From contig NZ_CP016286.1 in the NCBI RefSeq assembly GCF_001679785.1, forward strand, positions 1,674,001 through 1,738,000: a DNA stretch of 64,000 nucleotides. The letters run 5' to 3'. The stretch comes from Rhizobium leguminosarum (GTDB lineage Bacteria; Pseudomonadota; Alphaproteobacteria; Rhizobiales; Rhizobiaceae). The position numbers and the translations under genes were made by a program. The notes below the pieces were generated by a model, which saw nothing but the letters and a program-made list of their open reading frames with translations, was not told the DNA's origin and made no database searches. The first letter of the stretch is position 1. Each line of letters opens with the position of its first letter. Below, piece after piece: positions 55,680-64,000 of the stretch.

Positions 55680-56522
55680 TCAGGCAGCCTGCGGGGCCAA
55701 TTCACCCTCGTCATGCATTTCGATGGCTACAAGCGCAGGCACGCTGCTGGCGAGAGACCGCCAGGTGATCAGTTCGAACGTGCCGTCCTCGTGTTCGGCG
55801 ACCGCCGTGCAGCTTTCCACCCAATCGCCGGTGTTGATGTAGCGGATGCCGTCCATGTCCTGGATCACGGCATGATGGATATGTCCGCAGATGACGCCGT
55901 CGGCGCCATGTTTGCGGGCTTCCTCGGCCACGACGCGCTCGAATTCGCCGATGAAGTTGACCGCATGCTTGACCTGCAGCTTCGCCCAGGCCGAGAACGA
56001 CCAGTAGGGCATGCCGAGCCGGCGGCGCACTGCCGCAAGGATGATGTTGATGCGGATCGCCGTGTCATAGGCCCAGTCGCCGAGATAGGCGAGCAGCCGG
56101 GCATTGCGGACGACGACGTCGAACTCGTCACCATGCAGGATCAGGTATTTCTTGCCGTCGGCGCCGTCATGCATCATGCGCTCGACGACCTCGATGCCGC
56201 CGAAATGCATGCCCGGGAAGGCGCGCAGGAATTCGTCGTGATTGCCGGGAATATAGACGACGCGCGTGCCCTTGCGCGCCTTGCGCAACAGCTTCTGGAC
56301 GACGTCGTTGCAGACCTGCGGCCAGTACCAGCTGCGCTTCAGGCGCCAGCCATCGACGATGTCGCCGACGAGCACGATCGTATCGGCCTCGTGGTGGCGC
56401 AGGAAATCCAGCAGGAAGTCGGCCTTCGCGGCCTTCGAGCCGAGATGGACATCGGAAATGAAGAGCGTGCGGAAATGTCTGGGTTCCATCATGTCTTTCA
56501 CGAGCTGCCGCTCATGTCCCAT
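55680..56522 (-). CDS. Calcineurin-like phosphoesterase, LpxH-related
   Basis: The 280-residue protein has the complete metallophosphoesterase signature: ISDVHLGS, LVGDIVDGW, IPGNHDE, LHGDEFD and GHIHHA. The order and spacing resemble UDP-2,3-diacylglucosamine diphosphatase LpxH, which acts in lipid A synthesis, but this is longer and has insertions (KRSWYWPQVCNDVVQK), so the substrate is not secure. ATG at 56522 has GGAAGG eleven bases upstream. Cytoplasmic or membrane-peripheral. It is monocistronic and faces the tandem repeat. Confidence 0.75.
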   Translation of the reverse strand: MGHERQLVKDMMEPRHFRTLFISDVHLGSKAAKADFLLDFLRHHEADTIVLVGDIVDGWRLKRSWYWPQVCNDVVQKLLRKARKGTRVVYIPGNHDEFLRAFPGMHFGGIEVVERMMHDGADGKKYLILHGDEFDVVVRNARLLAYLGDWAYDTAIRINIILAAVRRRLGMPYWSFSAWAKLQVKHAVNFIGEFERVVAEEARKHGADGVICGHIHHAVIQDMDGIRYINTGDWVESCTAVAEHEDGTFELITWRSLASSVPALVAIEMHDEGELAPQAA

Positions 56523-56605
56523 CTTTCATCTAGCCTTCCAAAATCAGACTCGTGTTTCAGGAAGATGACAAGGTGTGGAAAAGCGCTGCAAACCCGATCA
56601 TCCCG

Positions 56606-56697
56606 CGCTGGCAGAATGCCTGTCGCCGCGCTGGCAGAATGCCTGTCGCCGCGCTGGCAGAATGCCTGTCGCCGCGCGGACAGGATGCCCGTCGCTG
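56606..56697. repeat. Four tandem 23-bp direct repeats
   Basis: Three identical 23-bp units beginning CGCTGGCAGAATG lie head to tail at 56606-56628, 56629-56651 and 56652-56674, and a degenerate fourth (CGCGGACAGGATG...) at 56675-56697. They fill much of the 257-base gap between the divergent phosphoesterase and histidine-phosphatase genes. Possible roles are a multi-copy protein-binding site or slippage-prone satellite. Confidence 0.9.
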
Positions 56698-56779
56698 CCA
56701 GGCCTGCCGGCCATGTTGCCCTGCGCATTCAGGGCGTTCATGATGGCGGCGATTCATATCCGACAATGCGGGATGGCTG

Positions 56780-57529
56780 ATGCGTCTTTTTCTCGTTCGC
56801 CATGGCGAATCCCTCGGCAACATCAACGAACAGGCCTACCGTCAATTCGGCGATCACAACGTGCCGCTGACGCGATGGGGCCATCGGCAGGCCCTCGAGG
56901 CAGGCGGGGTGATCGCCTCCTACCTGCAAGCATTGCCGAGCGCGGGTTTCGGCAAGCTGCAGATCTGGTATTCGCCCTTTCTCAGGACCCGGCAGAGCAA
57001 GGATGCGCTGCTCGAGGCCCTGCCGGAAAGCTTCGTCGGCGATATCAGGGAGGATTATCTGCTGCGCGAGCAGGATTTCGGTCTCTTCACCGAAATCTAC
57101 GACCACGCCGAACAGAAGCAGAAGTTTCCCGAGGAGTTCGAAAAATGGGCAAGGCTGCGCAGCAACAGCGGCAAGTTCTACGCACGGCCGCCGGATGGCG
57201 AAAGCCGGGCGGATGTGGCGCAGCGGGTGCGCCTGTTCCTCCAGACCGTCATGCACGACGCCGAAAATAGCGACCACAACCTCGTGATCGTCGGTCATGG
57301 CGTCACCAACCGGGCGGTCGAAATGAACTTCCTGCACCGCCCTGTCGAGTGGTTCGAGCGCTCCGACAATCCTGGAAACGCCGATATCACCCTGATCGAG
57401 GGGACGCGCTCGCAAGGATACGAGTCAATCCTGCTGCATCAGGCCGCCGACCGGCAGCCGGGACAGGAAGGCGAACTGCGCGATGCCTATGGCGCCGACG
57501 TGACGATCACGCCGAAGCCGACTGCATAA
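56780..57529 (+). CDS. Histidine phosphatase superfamily protein
   Basis: The 249-residue protein has the catalytic N-terminus FLVRHGESLGNIN with RHG, a second arginine in SPFLRTRQSKDALL, an acidic catalytic residue in LREQDFGLFTE and the second histidine in LVIVGHGVTNRAVEM. The substrate is unknown (phosphoglycerate mutase-like, acid phosphatase or other). The ATG follows GGATGGCTG; no strong ribosome site is visible. It lies after the tandem repeats and before the RND operon (convergent). Confidence 0.83.
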   Translation: MRLFLVRHGESLGNINEQAYRQFGDHNVPLTRWGHRQALEAGGVIASYLQALPSAGFGKLQIWYSPFLRTRQSKDALLEALPESFVGDIREDYLLREQDFGLFTEIYDHAEQKQKFPEEFEKWARLRSNSGKFYARPPDGESRADVAQRVRLFLQTVMHDAENSDHNLVIVGHGVTNRAVEMNFLHRPVEWFERSDNPGNADITLIEGTRSQGYESILLHQAADRQPGQEGELRDAYGADVTITPKPTA

Positions 57530-57593
57530 TTCCTGAAATCGGACCGGCGCAAAGGTGCGGCGGGTTGCGCAAGGCAACCGCCAACTCTTCACC

Positions 57594-60500
57594 TCAGGTC
57601 GGCGACGTGACGGTTGCCGGCTCCTGCCCGGCCGGCGCCTCCTCGTTCACAGTCTCCGGCCGCTTCGTCCTTAAGAGACGCAGCACAAAGACGAAGAAGA
57701 CGGGAACGAAGAAGATCGCCAGCACCGTCGCCGAGATCATGCCGCCGAGCACGCCCGTGCCGATGGCATTCTGGCTCGCCGCACTTGGCCCGGTGGCGAT
57801 CGCCAGCGGCACCACGCCCAAAGTGAAGGCGAGCGAGGTCATGATGATCGGCCGGAAGCGCAGACGGGCGCCTTCGATCGCGGCATCCATCAGCGATTTG
57901 CCCTCGGCAAAGCCGTCCTTGGCGAATTCGACGATCAGGATGGCGTTCTTTGCCGACAGTCCGATGATCGCGATCAGGCCGACCTTGAAGTAGATGTCGT
58001 TGGACATGTCGCGGCTCATCACCGCGAGCACGCAGCCGATGACGCCAAGCGGCACGACCAGCATCACCGACAACGGGATGGACCAACTCTCGTAAAGCCC
58101 CGACAGCAGCAGGAAGACGAAAAGGATGCTGAGGCCGAACAGGAACGGCGCCTGCGATCCCGATCTCAGCTCCTCCAGCGACTGGCCGGTCCATTCGAAG
58201 CCGAAACCGTCGGGAAGTTCCGAGGCCAGCCGCTCCATTTCGACAATTGCCGCGCCCGACGAATATCCAGGCGCCGGAGCGCCAGAGATACGCACGGAAG
58301 GGTAGCCGTTATAACCGACGATCTGCGCCGGTCCCTTCTGCCATTCGGCGACGGCGAAGGACGACAGCGGCACCATGCCGCCGCTCGCATTGCGGACATT
58401 GAGCTTCATCAGGTCTTCCGCCTGAAGCCTGCTCTTGTCCTGCGCCTGCACGATGACGCGCTGCATGCGGCCCGAATTCGGGAAGTCATTGACATAGCTC
58501 GAACCGAGATTGGCGGTGATCGTGCTGTTGATGTCGGCGAAGGCGACGCCGAAGGTATTTGCCTTCTCGCGATCGATAACGAGCACGAGCTGGGCCGAGT
58601 CCGGCATGCCTTCCGGGCGGATACCTGCGATGATGGGATTCTGCGATGCCTTGCCGATCAGCATTCCCGCCGCCTCGGTCAGTGCCGCCTGGCCTTTCGC
58701 CCCGCGATCCTGAAGGCGGAAGGTGAAGCCGTTGGTCGTGCCGAACCCTTCGATCGGCGGCGGCGACAGCGCGAAGGATGTGGCGTCCTTCAGCCCAAAC
58801 AACTGCATGTTGGCGCGGTTGGAGATCTCCTGTACCGAATTGCCGGCGCCGCGTTCGGCCCAGTCCTTGAGTGTGACGAATACCAGGGCAGCGTTCGGTC
58901 CCTGCCCCGAGAAGCTGAAGCCCTGGATCGCGACGACGTTGGCAACGGCCGGCTCTTTCTTGAAGATCGCCTCGATGCTTTCGAGCGAGGCCACCGTGCG
59001 GTTGCGGCTCGCCTCCGGCGGTCCCTGCACGTCGACGATCAGGAAGCCCTGATCCTCATCCGGCACGAAGCTGCTCGGCAGGTTGACGAAGAGGTAGCCA
59101 AGGCCGACGAGCAGCGCGACATAGACGGCCATGACCCGCCAGGAGCGCTTGGCCAGTCCCTCGACGGTGCGGGCATAACGGCCGGTCAACCGGTCGAAGT
59201 TGCGGTTGAACCAGCCGGCAATGCCCTTCTTCTCGTGGTGACCCTTGATCGGCTTCAGGAAAGTGGCGCAAAGCGCCGGGGTCAGCGACAGCGCCAGGAA
59301 GGCCGAAAACAGGATGGATACGACCATGGTCAGACTGAACTGACGGTAGATGATGCCTGTGGAGCCTGGGAAGAACGCCATTGGCACGAAGACGCAGGAG
59401 AGAACCAGCGTAATCCCGAGGATCGCGCCGGTGATCTGCCGCATCGCCTTCTTGGTCGCTTCCTTCGGTGACAGCCCTTCCACCGCCATCAGCCGCTCGA
59501 CGTTTTCCACCACCACGATGGCGTCGTCGACGAGAATGCCGATGGCAAGCACCATCGCAAACATCGTCAGCACGTTGATCGAGAAGCCGGCAGCAAACAT
59601 GACAGCAAGCGTCCCGAGCAGCGCGACGGGCACGACGAGCGTTGGAATGATGGTGTAGCGGAAGCTCTGCAGGAAGATGAGCATGACGACGAAGACGAGC
59701 GCGACGGCTTCTGCGAGTGTATGCGCCACCTTCTCGATCGATGCCGAGACGAACGGGCTGGTATCATAGGGAACGGAATATTCGACGCCGTCAGGGAAGA
59801 AGCGTGACAGCTCCTCCATCTTCGCCTTGACCAGGTTGGAGGTGTTGACGGCATTGCCCGTCGACGACAGCTGGATGGCAATGGCGCCACTCGGCTGCCC
59901 GTTCAAGCGGGTGGAGAAGCTGTAGCTCTCGCTGCCCTCTTCGATGCGCGCGACATCGCGCAGCCTGACGTTCGATCCGTCGGCATTGGCGCGCAGCACG
60001 ATGTCTCCGAACTCCTTGATGTCGGTCAGTTGCCCCTTCACCAGCACCGTCGCCGTCAGGTCCTGCGAGATCGGATTGGGTGCTGCGCCGATCTGGCCAG
60101 CCGCGACCTGGGCGTTCTGCGCCGAGATCGCCGCGCTGATGTCGGACGCGGTGAGGTTCAGGCCGACCATCTTGTCGGGATCGATCCAGATGCGCATCGC
60201 CCGCTGCGACGCAAACAGCTGGGCGCGGCCGACACCCTCGAGACGGCGTAGCTCGCCGATGACGTTTCGGTTGAGATAGTCGCCAAGTGCCACCTCGTCC
60301 GTCTTCCCATCCGTCGATGTCAGCGAGATGAACATCAGGAAGCCGGACGATGCCTCCTCGACCGTGATGCCCTGATCCTTGACGGATTGCGGCAGCCGCG
60401 GTTCGACGCGGCGGATGGCGTTCTGAACGTCGACCGAGGCCTGGTCGATATCAGTGCCGGCCGCAAAGGTCGCGGTAATGGTCATCGCACCCGATGTATC

Positions 60501-60746
60501 GGAGGTCGACTCGAAATAGGAAAGGTGCTCGACGCCGTTCAGCTCTTCTTCGATCTGGCGAGTGACGCCCTGATAGATATCCTGGGGCGATGCGCCGGGA
60601 TAGCTGGTGGTGATGCTGAGCTGCGGCGGCGCGACCTTCGGATATTGCGCAACCGGCAGGAACGGCAGCGCGATCAGGCCGGCGAGAGAGATGAAGATCG
60701 CAAAGACCCAGGCCAGGATCGGGCGATCGATAAAGAAGCGTGCCAT
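57594..60746 (-). CDS. RND multidrug efflux inner-membrane transporter (HAE1/AcrB type)
   Basis: The 1050-residue protein is a full-length AcrB-type proton/drug antiporter: FFIDRPILAWVFAIFISLAG at the start, two large periplasmic loops, twelve helices, and the TM4 proton-relay pair in AIGILVDDAIVVVENVERL. Porter-domain motifs such as FATRLNGQPSGAIAIQLS are present. It follows the adaptor gene by five bases, so they are one operon. An outer-membrane TolC-type partner is not encoded here. Likely repressed by the divergent TetR protein. Confidence 0.94.
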   Translation of the reverse strand: MARFFIDRPILAWVFAIFISLAGLIALPFLPVAQYPKVAPPQLSITTSYPGASPQDIYQGVTRQIEEELNGVEHLSYFESTSDTSGAMTITATFAAGTDIDQASVDVQNAIRRVEPRLPQSVKDQGITVEEASSGFLMFISLTSTDGKTDEVALGDYLNRNVIGELRRLEGVGRAQLFASQRAMRIWIDPDKMVGLNLTASDISAAISAQNAQVAAGQIGAAPNPISQDLTATVLVKGQLTDIKEFGDIVLRANADGSNVRLRDVARIEEGSESYSFSTRLNGQPSGAIAIQLSSTGNAVNTSNLVKAKMEELSRFFPDGVEYSVPYDTSPFVSASIEKVAHTLAEAVALVFVVMLIFLQSFRYTIIPTLVVPVALLGTLAVMFAAGFSINVLTMFAMVLAIGILVDDAIVVVENVERLMAVEGLSPKEATKKAMRQITGAILGITLVLSCVFVPMAFFPGSTGIIYRQFSLTMVVSILFSAFLALSLTPALCATFLKPIKGHHEKKGIAGWFNRNFDRLTGRYARTVEGLAKRSWRVMAVYVALLVGLGYLFVNLPSSFVPDEDQGFLIVDVQGPPEASRNRTVASLESIEAIFKKEPAVANVVAIQGFSFSGQGPNAALVFVTLKDWAERGAGNSVQEISNRANMQLFGLKDATSFALSPPPIEGFGTTNGFTFRLQDRGAKGQAALTEAAGMLIGKASQNPIIAGIRPEGMPDSAQLVLVIDREKANTFGVAFADINSTITANLGSSYVNDFPNSGRMQRVIVQAQDKSRLQAEDLMKLNVRNASGGMVPLSSFAVAEWQKGPAQIVGYNGYPSVRISGAPAPGYSSGAAIVEMERLASELPDGFGFEWTGQSLEELRSGSQAPFLFGLSILFVFLLLSGLYESWSIPLSVMLVVPLGVIGCVLAVMSRDMSNDIYFKVGLIAIIGLSAKNAILIVEFAKDGFAEGKSLMDAAIEGARLRFRPIIMTSLAFTLGVVPLAIATGPSAASQNAIGTGVLGGMISATVLAIFFVPVFFVFVLRLLRTKRPETVNEEAPAGQEPATVTSPT

Positions 60747-60751
60747 CGACC

Positions 60752-61924
60752 TTACTCCGGCTTCTTGGCGTCACCGGACGCAAGCTGGCCATCCCGCCAC
60801 TCTTCCGGCGCGACCTTTGCGCCCGGCTGCAGTTTCTGGCTGCCGTCGACAACGAGACGCTCACCTGATGACAGGCCGCTTTCGACCACCCATTCATTGC
60901 CGAAGGTTTGACCGAGCTCCACGTCACGCGGCTGTGCTACGTCTCCCTCCTGGACGACATAGACCTGCGCCTTGCCGTCGGCCGTGCGGATGACGGCGCG
61001 CTGCGGGATGAGGATCGCCTTCTCACGGACGGCCTGTTCGATACGGACGCGGACGTAAAGACCGGGCAGCAGGTCGCCCTTCGGATTGGGGAATTCACCG
61101 CGGAGGGTAACCTGGCCCGTCGTCGCATCGACGCTGGCGCTGCTGAAGAGCAGCTTTCCGGCTTCGCCATAGACCGTGCCGTCGTCGAAGACGAGCTTGA
61201 TGTCGGCCTTCCCGGCTTCCGTCGATGCGAGGCTGCCGTTCTCGACCGCCCGCTTCAGCGCCAGCAGGTCTCCGGAGGATTGTGTGAAGTCGGCATAGAC
61301 GGGGTCGATCTGCTGGATCATCGCCAGCGCATCGCCGGCGTCGGCCGTCACCAGCGCGCCTTCCGTCACCAGCGCGCCGCCGATGATACCTGATATCGGT
61401 GCGCGGACTTCGGTATAGCCGAGATTGATCTTCGCCTCGTCAAGTGCTGCCTGCGCCAGCGCGACATCCGCATCGGCCTGGGCAAGGGCGACGGCTGCCG
61501 CATCGTATTCGATACCGCTTGCAACATCGCGGTCGCGCAGCGACTTCTGCCGGTCCAACTGCTGGCGGGCATTCAGCTGCGTCGCCCTGGCGCGATCGAG
61601 GCTTGCTTCCGCACTGGCCACACGCACCCGGAAAAGCGCCGGATCGATCCGGTAGAGCACATCGCCCTGATGAACGAGGCTGCCCTGCTCGAAGATCCGT
61701 TCCTGCAGGATGCCGGAAACTCTGGCCCGCACCTCCGAAACACGCGTCGCGGCGATGCGGCCCGGCAGCTCGCTGATAACGGGAACCGGACGCGGGTTGA
61801 GCGTCAGGACGCTGACGGCGGCAGGTGGCATCGCGCCGCCCTCCTGAGCGTAAGCCGGCAGGCATGCACCTGATATCAGCGCCAGGACAAGCGTATAACG
61901 CAATGATTTCGTTCGAAAAAGCAT
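60752..61924 (-). CDS. RND efflux periplasmic adaptor (membrane fusion protein)
   Basis: The ~390-residue protein has a signal sequence (LRYTLVLALISGACLPAYA), a lipoyl half (TRVSEVRARVSGILQERIFEQGSLVHQGDVLYRIDPALF), an alpha hairpin (about residues 100-170) and a second lipoyl/beta-barrel half. This is the HlyD/AcrA architecture. The start at ATG 61924 has AGGAAGG nine bases upstream; ATG 61930 is too close to it. It forms the first gene of the pump operon, under the palindromic operator. Confidence 0.9.
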   Translation of the reverse strand: MLFRTKSLRYTLVLALISGACLPAYAQEGGAMPPAAVSVLTLNPRPVPVISELPGRIAATRVSEVRARVSGILQERIFEQGSLVHQGDVLYRIDPALFRVRVASAEASLDRARATQLNARQQLDRQKSLRDRDVASGIEYDAAAVALAQADADVALAQAALDEAKINLGYTEVRAPISGIIGGALVTEGALVTADAGDALAMIQQIDPVYADFTQSSGDLLALKRAVENGSLASTEAGKADIKLVFDDGTVYGEAGKLLFSSASVDATTGQVTLRGEFPNPKGDLLPGLYVRVRIEQAVREKAILIPQRAVIRTADGKAQVYVVQEGDVAQPRDVELGQTFGNEWVVESGLSSGERLVVDGSQKLQPGAKVAPEEWRDGQLASGDAKKPE

Positions 61925-62038
61925 GTTCATTAGCCTTCCTGCTGGTCCCGCTGGGGTCCCAAAAAGCACAGCCCGCCGAAATGACGTTCGGCGGGCCTCC
62001 TCAGCCGACAGATAGTCGATCTTTTTTTGCATTGCAAG

Positions 62039-62056
62039 ATACCTACCGGTAGGTAT
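62039..62056. promoter_or_regulatory. TetR-type operator, perfect 18-bp palindrome
   Basis: ATACCTACCGGTAGGTAT is a perfect inverted repeat in the short divergent region between the pump adaptor and the TetR gene. TACCTACC-N-type palindromes are typical operators of TetR repressors of RND pumps. The overlap with a second palindrome is described separately. Confidence 0.85.
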
Positions 62057-62070
62057 GATAGCACTATCAT
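62055..62070. promoter_or_regulatory. Second palindrome overlapping the operator
   Basis: ATGATAG-CA-CTATCAT is a 7+2+7 inverted repeat that overlaps the first palindrome by two bases. It could be a second operator half or a promoter-overlapping site. Confidence 0.55.
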
Positions 62071-62163
62071 GATCAGAACTCCCATGGCCCGGCGATCCCG
62101 GGAGTGATACTGATCCTCTCGCGCCGCCTCGGCGCGAAGCTTATCTCGAACACAGGTCATGCA

Positions 62164-62724
62164 TTGGTAGATAGCCCCCGCAACAGAAAGAAACAGCCGG
62201 ACGTCGTGCGGCAGGCTCTTCTCGATTGCGCCACCAAGCTGGCGCTGGAACATGGTCTCGCCGCCGTCAGCCTGCAGGCGGTCGCGAGTGCCGCCGGCGT
62301 GACCAAGGGAGGTCTGTTTCACCACTTCCCCAATAAGCAGGCGCTTATAGAGGCCGTGTTCGACGGCATGATGGAAAACCTCGACCGCGAGATCGATGGA
62401 GAACTGAAAAAGGATAAGGGCGGCCACGGCACATTCACCCGCGCCTATGTCCGCACCCTGTTTTCCGACCGCGCCCTCAACAACAGCCCGTGGTCGGCGC
62501 AGACGATGACCGTGCTTGCCGACCCCTACTCCAAGTCTCTCTGGCATAAATGGATGAATGACCGGCTCATCAAACACGCCGAAACCGATGGCGGAATGCG
62601 ACTCGAGATCGTTCGCCTGGCGGCGGACGGCGCATGGCTTGCCCATGTTTTACGGCCTGACGGCCATGCCGCGTCCGACGACGCGGTTCTGCTGCGCGAA
62701 TTGATCGAACTCACCGAGGGGTGA
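62164..62724 (+). CDS. TetR-family transcriptional repressor of the RND pump
   Basis: The ~186-residue protein has the TetR N-terminal helix-turn-helix (VVRQALLDCATKLALEHGLAAVSLQAVASAAGVTKGGLFHHFPNKQALIEAVF) and a divergent helical ligand domain with DRALNNSPWSAQTMTVLADPY. It is divergent from the pump operon with a perfect palindrome between them, so local repression is likely. The TTG at 62164 (AGG seven bases upstream) gives the most typical N-terminus; a GTG at 62104 would add 20 atypical residues. Confidence 0.85.
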   Translation: MVDSPRNRKKQPDVVRQALLDCATKLALEHGLAAVSLQAVASAAGVTKGGLFHHFPNKQALIEAVFDGMMENLDREIDGELKKDKGGHGTFTRAYVRTLFSDRALNNSPWSAQTMTVLADPYSKSLWHKWMNDRLIKHAETDGGMRLEIVRLAADGAWLAHVLRPDGHAASDDAVLLRELIELTEG

Positions 62725-62741
62725 CAAGTGATTGGCGCCTC

Positions 62742-62776
62742 ATCCCGCGCCCGGCTATATCACCCGAGCGCGGGAT
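62742..62776. terminator. Possible bidirectional stem between TetR and oxidase genes
   Basis: ATCCCGCGC and GCGCGGGAT form a nine-bp stem with a 17-base loop in the 60-base convergent gap. No T-run follows on either strand, so it is only a weak terminator. Confidence 0.3.
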
Positions 62777-62784
62777 CGTCGGGG

Positions 62785-64000
62785 CTAGGCAGCTCGCACT
62801 GCCGCCATCGGTTTAACATTCTGGTTCATCCGGAACAGATTGTTCGGATCGTAGCGCCGCTTGATCTCGGCAAGGCGAGCGTAATTGGCGCCGTAGGCAG
62901 TCTCGACGCGATCGCCTTCGTCTTCGGGCATGAAGTTGATATAGGCGGTGCCGACCGAATGCGGCTTGGTTGCCTCGAAAAGCTCCCGTGCCCAACCGAT
63001 ACAGCTTCCATCCATCCCGGCTTCCCGCCAGCGCGCATGCACATTCATGACGAAATGCGAGCTGCGTTGCGGAAATGCGGTGGCTTCGGTGGCCACGCGG
63101 CCAGCCGCACCGCCGACATGACCGATGAAGATCTCGCATTCCGGTCCGGGCAGCTTGCGCACGGCGTTGAGCAGCACGTCGATCGCCGCATCCGAGAGGG
63201 AGGCGAAATCCTGACTCTTCCAGTAATTGCGCGCACCGGGGGTGAGCAACGGGTCGAAGGCCTGCTGCCAGCCGGTGAACGGCACCGGACCGACGACGTC
63301 GGCAATCGGATTTCCGATCGCGCGCAATCTGGCTGTCGCCTTTTCGCCCGCCGCGATGTCTCCGCAATAGCACATGGCAAGCACGACGATTTCCTTACCG
63401 TGCCATTCCGCGGGAAGGAACGGCAGCGGCGGCGCCTGGCGCATCACCACCCAGCAGGTCAGCTCGTCCGGAGCCGCCTCCAGCGCCTGCCGGTACTCCT
63501 TGAGCACCATTTCCGCATCGGCGAAGGGATGCACGACGAGCCCAGCGAGAACCTCTGTGTTGAGAGGGTTGAGCTGGAATTCGAAAGAAGTCACGACGCC
63601 GAAATTGCCGCCGCCGCCGCGCAACGACCAGAAGAGGTCCGGCATTTCCGTCTCGCTCGCCTTGACCAGTTCGCCATCGGCCGTCACCACATCAACCGAA
63701 AGCAGATTGTCGATCGTCAGCCCGAATTTGCGTGTCAGCCAGCCGAAGCCGCCGCCAAGTGTCAATCCAGCAATGCCGGTCGTGGAATTGATGCCGGTCG
63801 GCAGCACCAGCCCGAAGGCCAGCGTTTCCTGATCGACATCGGCAAGCGTGGCTCCCGGCTCGATCCTGGCGCGGCGCATCTGCGGATCGACCCGCACCGA
63901 TTTCATCGCCGACAGGTCGATGACCACACCGCCCTCGCAGACCGCATTGCCGGCGATACCGTGGCCGCCGCCGCGCACCGAAAGGAGCAGATTATTGTCG
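62785..64000 (-). CDS. FAD-linked oxidase, BBE type (5' end beyond window)
   Basis: About 405 codons are visible and the gene continues past the window edge, so the start is not seen. The region SVRGGGHGIAGNAVCEGGVVIDLS carries the histidine used for covalent FAD attachment, LVLPTGINSTTGIAGLTLGGGFGWL is the second flavin segment and lacks the second linking cysteine of berberine-bridge enzymes, and the C-terminal YARLAEIKRRYDPNNLFRMNQN is the BBE domain. Members include 6-hydroxynicotine oxidase and sugar oxidases; the substrate is unknown. It is a candidate cargo-related metabolite enzyme near the pump. Confidence 0.88.
   Translation of the reverse strand, partial: DNNLLLSVRGGGHGIAGNAVCEGGVVIDLSAMKSVRVDPQMRRARIEPGATLADVDQETLAFGLVLPTGINSTTGIAGLTLGGGFGWLTRKFGLTIDNLLSVDVVTADGELVKASETEMPDLFWSLRGGGGNFGVVTSFEFQLNPLNTEVLAGLVVHPFADAEMVLKEYRQALEAAPDELTCWVVMRQAPPLPFLPAEWHGKEIVVLAMCYCGDIAAGEKATARLRAIGNPIADVVGPVPFTGWQQAFDPLLTPGARNYWKSQDFASLSDAAIDVLLNAVRKLPGPECEIFIGHVGGAAGRVATEATAFPQRSSHFVMNVHARWREAGMDGSCIGWARELFEATKPHSVGTAYINFMPEDEGDRVETAYGANYARLAEIKRRYDPNNLFRMNQNVKPMAAVRAA

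Noticed and set aside
56606..56697. The 23-bp repeats as a CRISPR array
   Set aside because: Units are directly adjacent with no spacer and no cas gene is nearby.

Overview
The window looks like a stretch of the main chromosome of a Rhizobium species of the R. etli / R. leguminosarum type. It is GC-rich and gene-dense, and carries single-copy housekeeping genes (rpsD, murI, icd, alaS, recA, folP-folB-folK). It also carries cckA, the kinase of the alphaproteobacterial CtrA cell-cycle pathway, and a giant membrane-anchored coiled-coil protein matching the Growth Pole Ring (GPR) protein of polar-growing Rhizobiales. The recA promoter has GAAC-N7-GTAC, the operator form described for R. etli. Several intergenic repeats look like common rhizobial families. 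I recognised no tRNA, rRNA, CRISPR array or prophage.

Layout. 0-5 kb: an MFS transporter, an acyl-CoA thioesterase-like hydrolase, two tandem inositol-monophosphatase genes (the first frameshifted at its 3' end) and ttcA. 5-12.8 kb (minus strand): glutaminase, rpsD, a HerA-like ATPase, and a tight FUSC-trmJ-murI group. 13-17 kb: icd, GNAT, GST, an AraC-type regulator divergent from a LysE exporter. 17-23 kb: alaS and recA (minus), then pseudouridine kinase and psuG. 23.4-24.7 kb: an intact IS481-type element inserted in or beside a palindromic intergenic repeat. 24.9-31 kb: cckA, a divergent FliO-like gene, a DUF1062 gene, a single-cysteine DksA and SixA. 31-37 kb: YcjX and its DUF697 partner, a small secreted protein, folP-folB-folK and a DUF922 putative protease. 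37-46 kb: a candidate small RNA, a ferredoxin, an Hpt protein, and the divergent 2375-residue GPR-like gene with a perfect CtrA box and a CcrM site between them. 46-49 kb: a doubly frameshifted cysteine hydrolase, a stand-alone class II aminoacyl-tRNA-synthetase-like catalytic domain, a D,D-carboxypeptidase and a small PilZ-like protein. 49-53 kb: a four-gene Mce/Mla lipid-transport operon whose permease carries a fused STAS domain. 53-64 kb: dipeptide epimerase, MFS transporter, LpxH-like phosphoesterase, histidine phosphatase, an RND efflux pair with a divergent TetR regulator and a clear palindromic operator, and a flavin oxidase cut by the window end.

How it fits together. The most coherent theme is cell cycle, polar growth and envelope: CckA (head of the CckA-ChpT-CtrA relay), a GPR-like scaffold and an Hpt protein sharing a regulatory region with a CtrA box, plus murI, a D,D-carboxypeptidase, a dipeptide epimerase (peptidoglycan recycling) and a Mla-type transporter. 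The candidate sRNA 1.5 kb from the GPR gene has a CU-rich anti-Shine-Dalgarno loop, as in trans-acting rhizobial sRNAs. The Hpt/GPR locus, the aaRS-like protein and the sRNA are the best leads for something poorly described.
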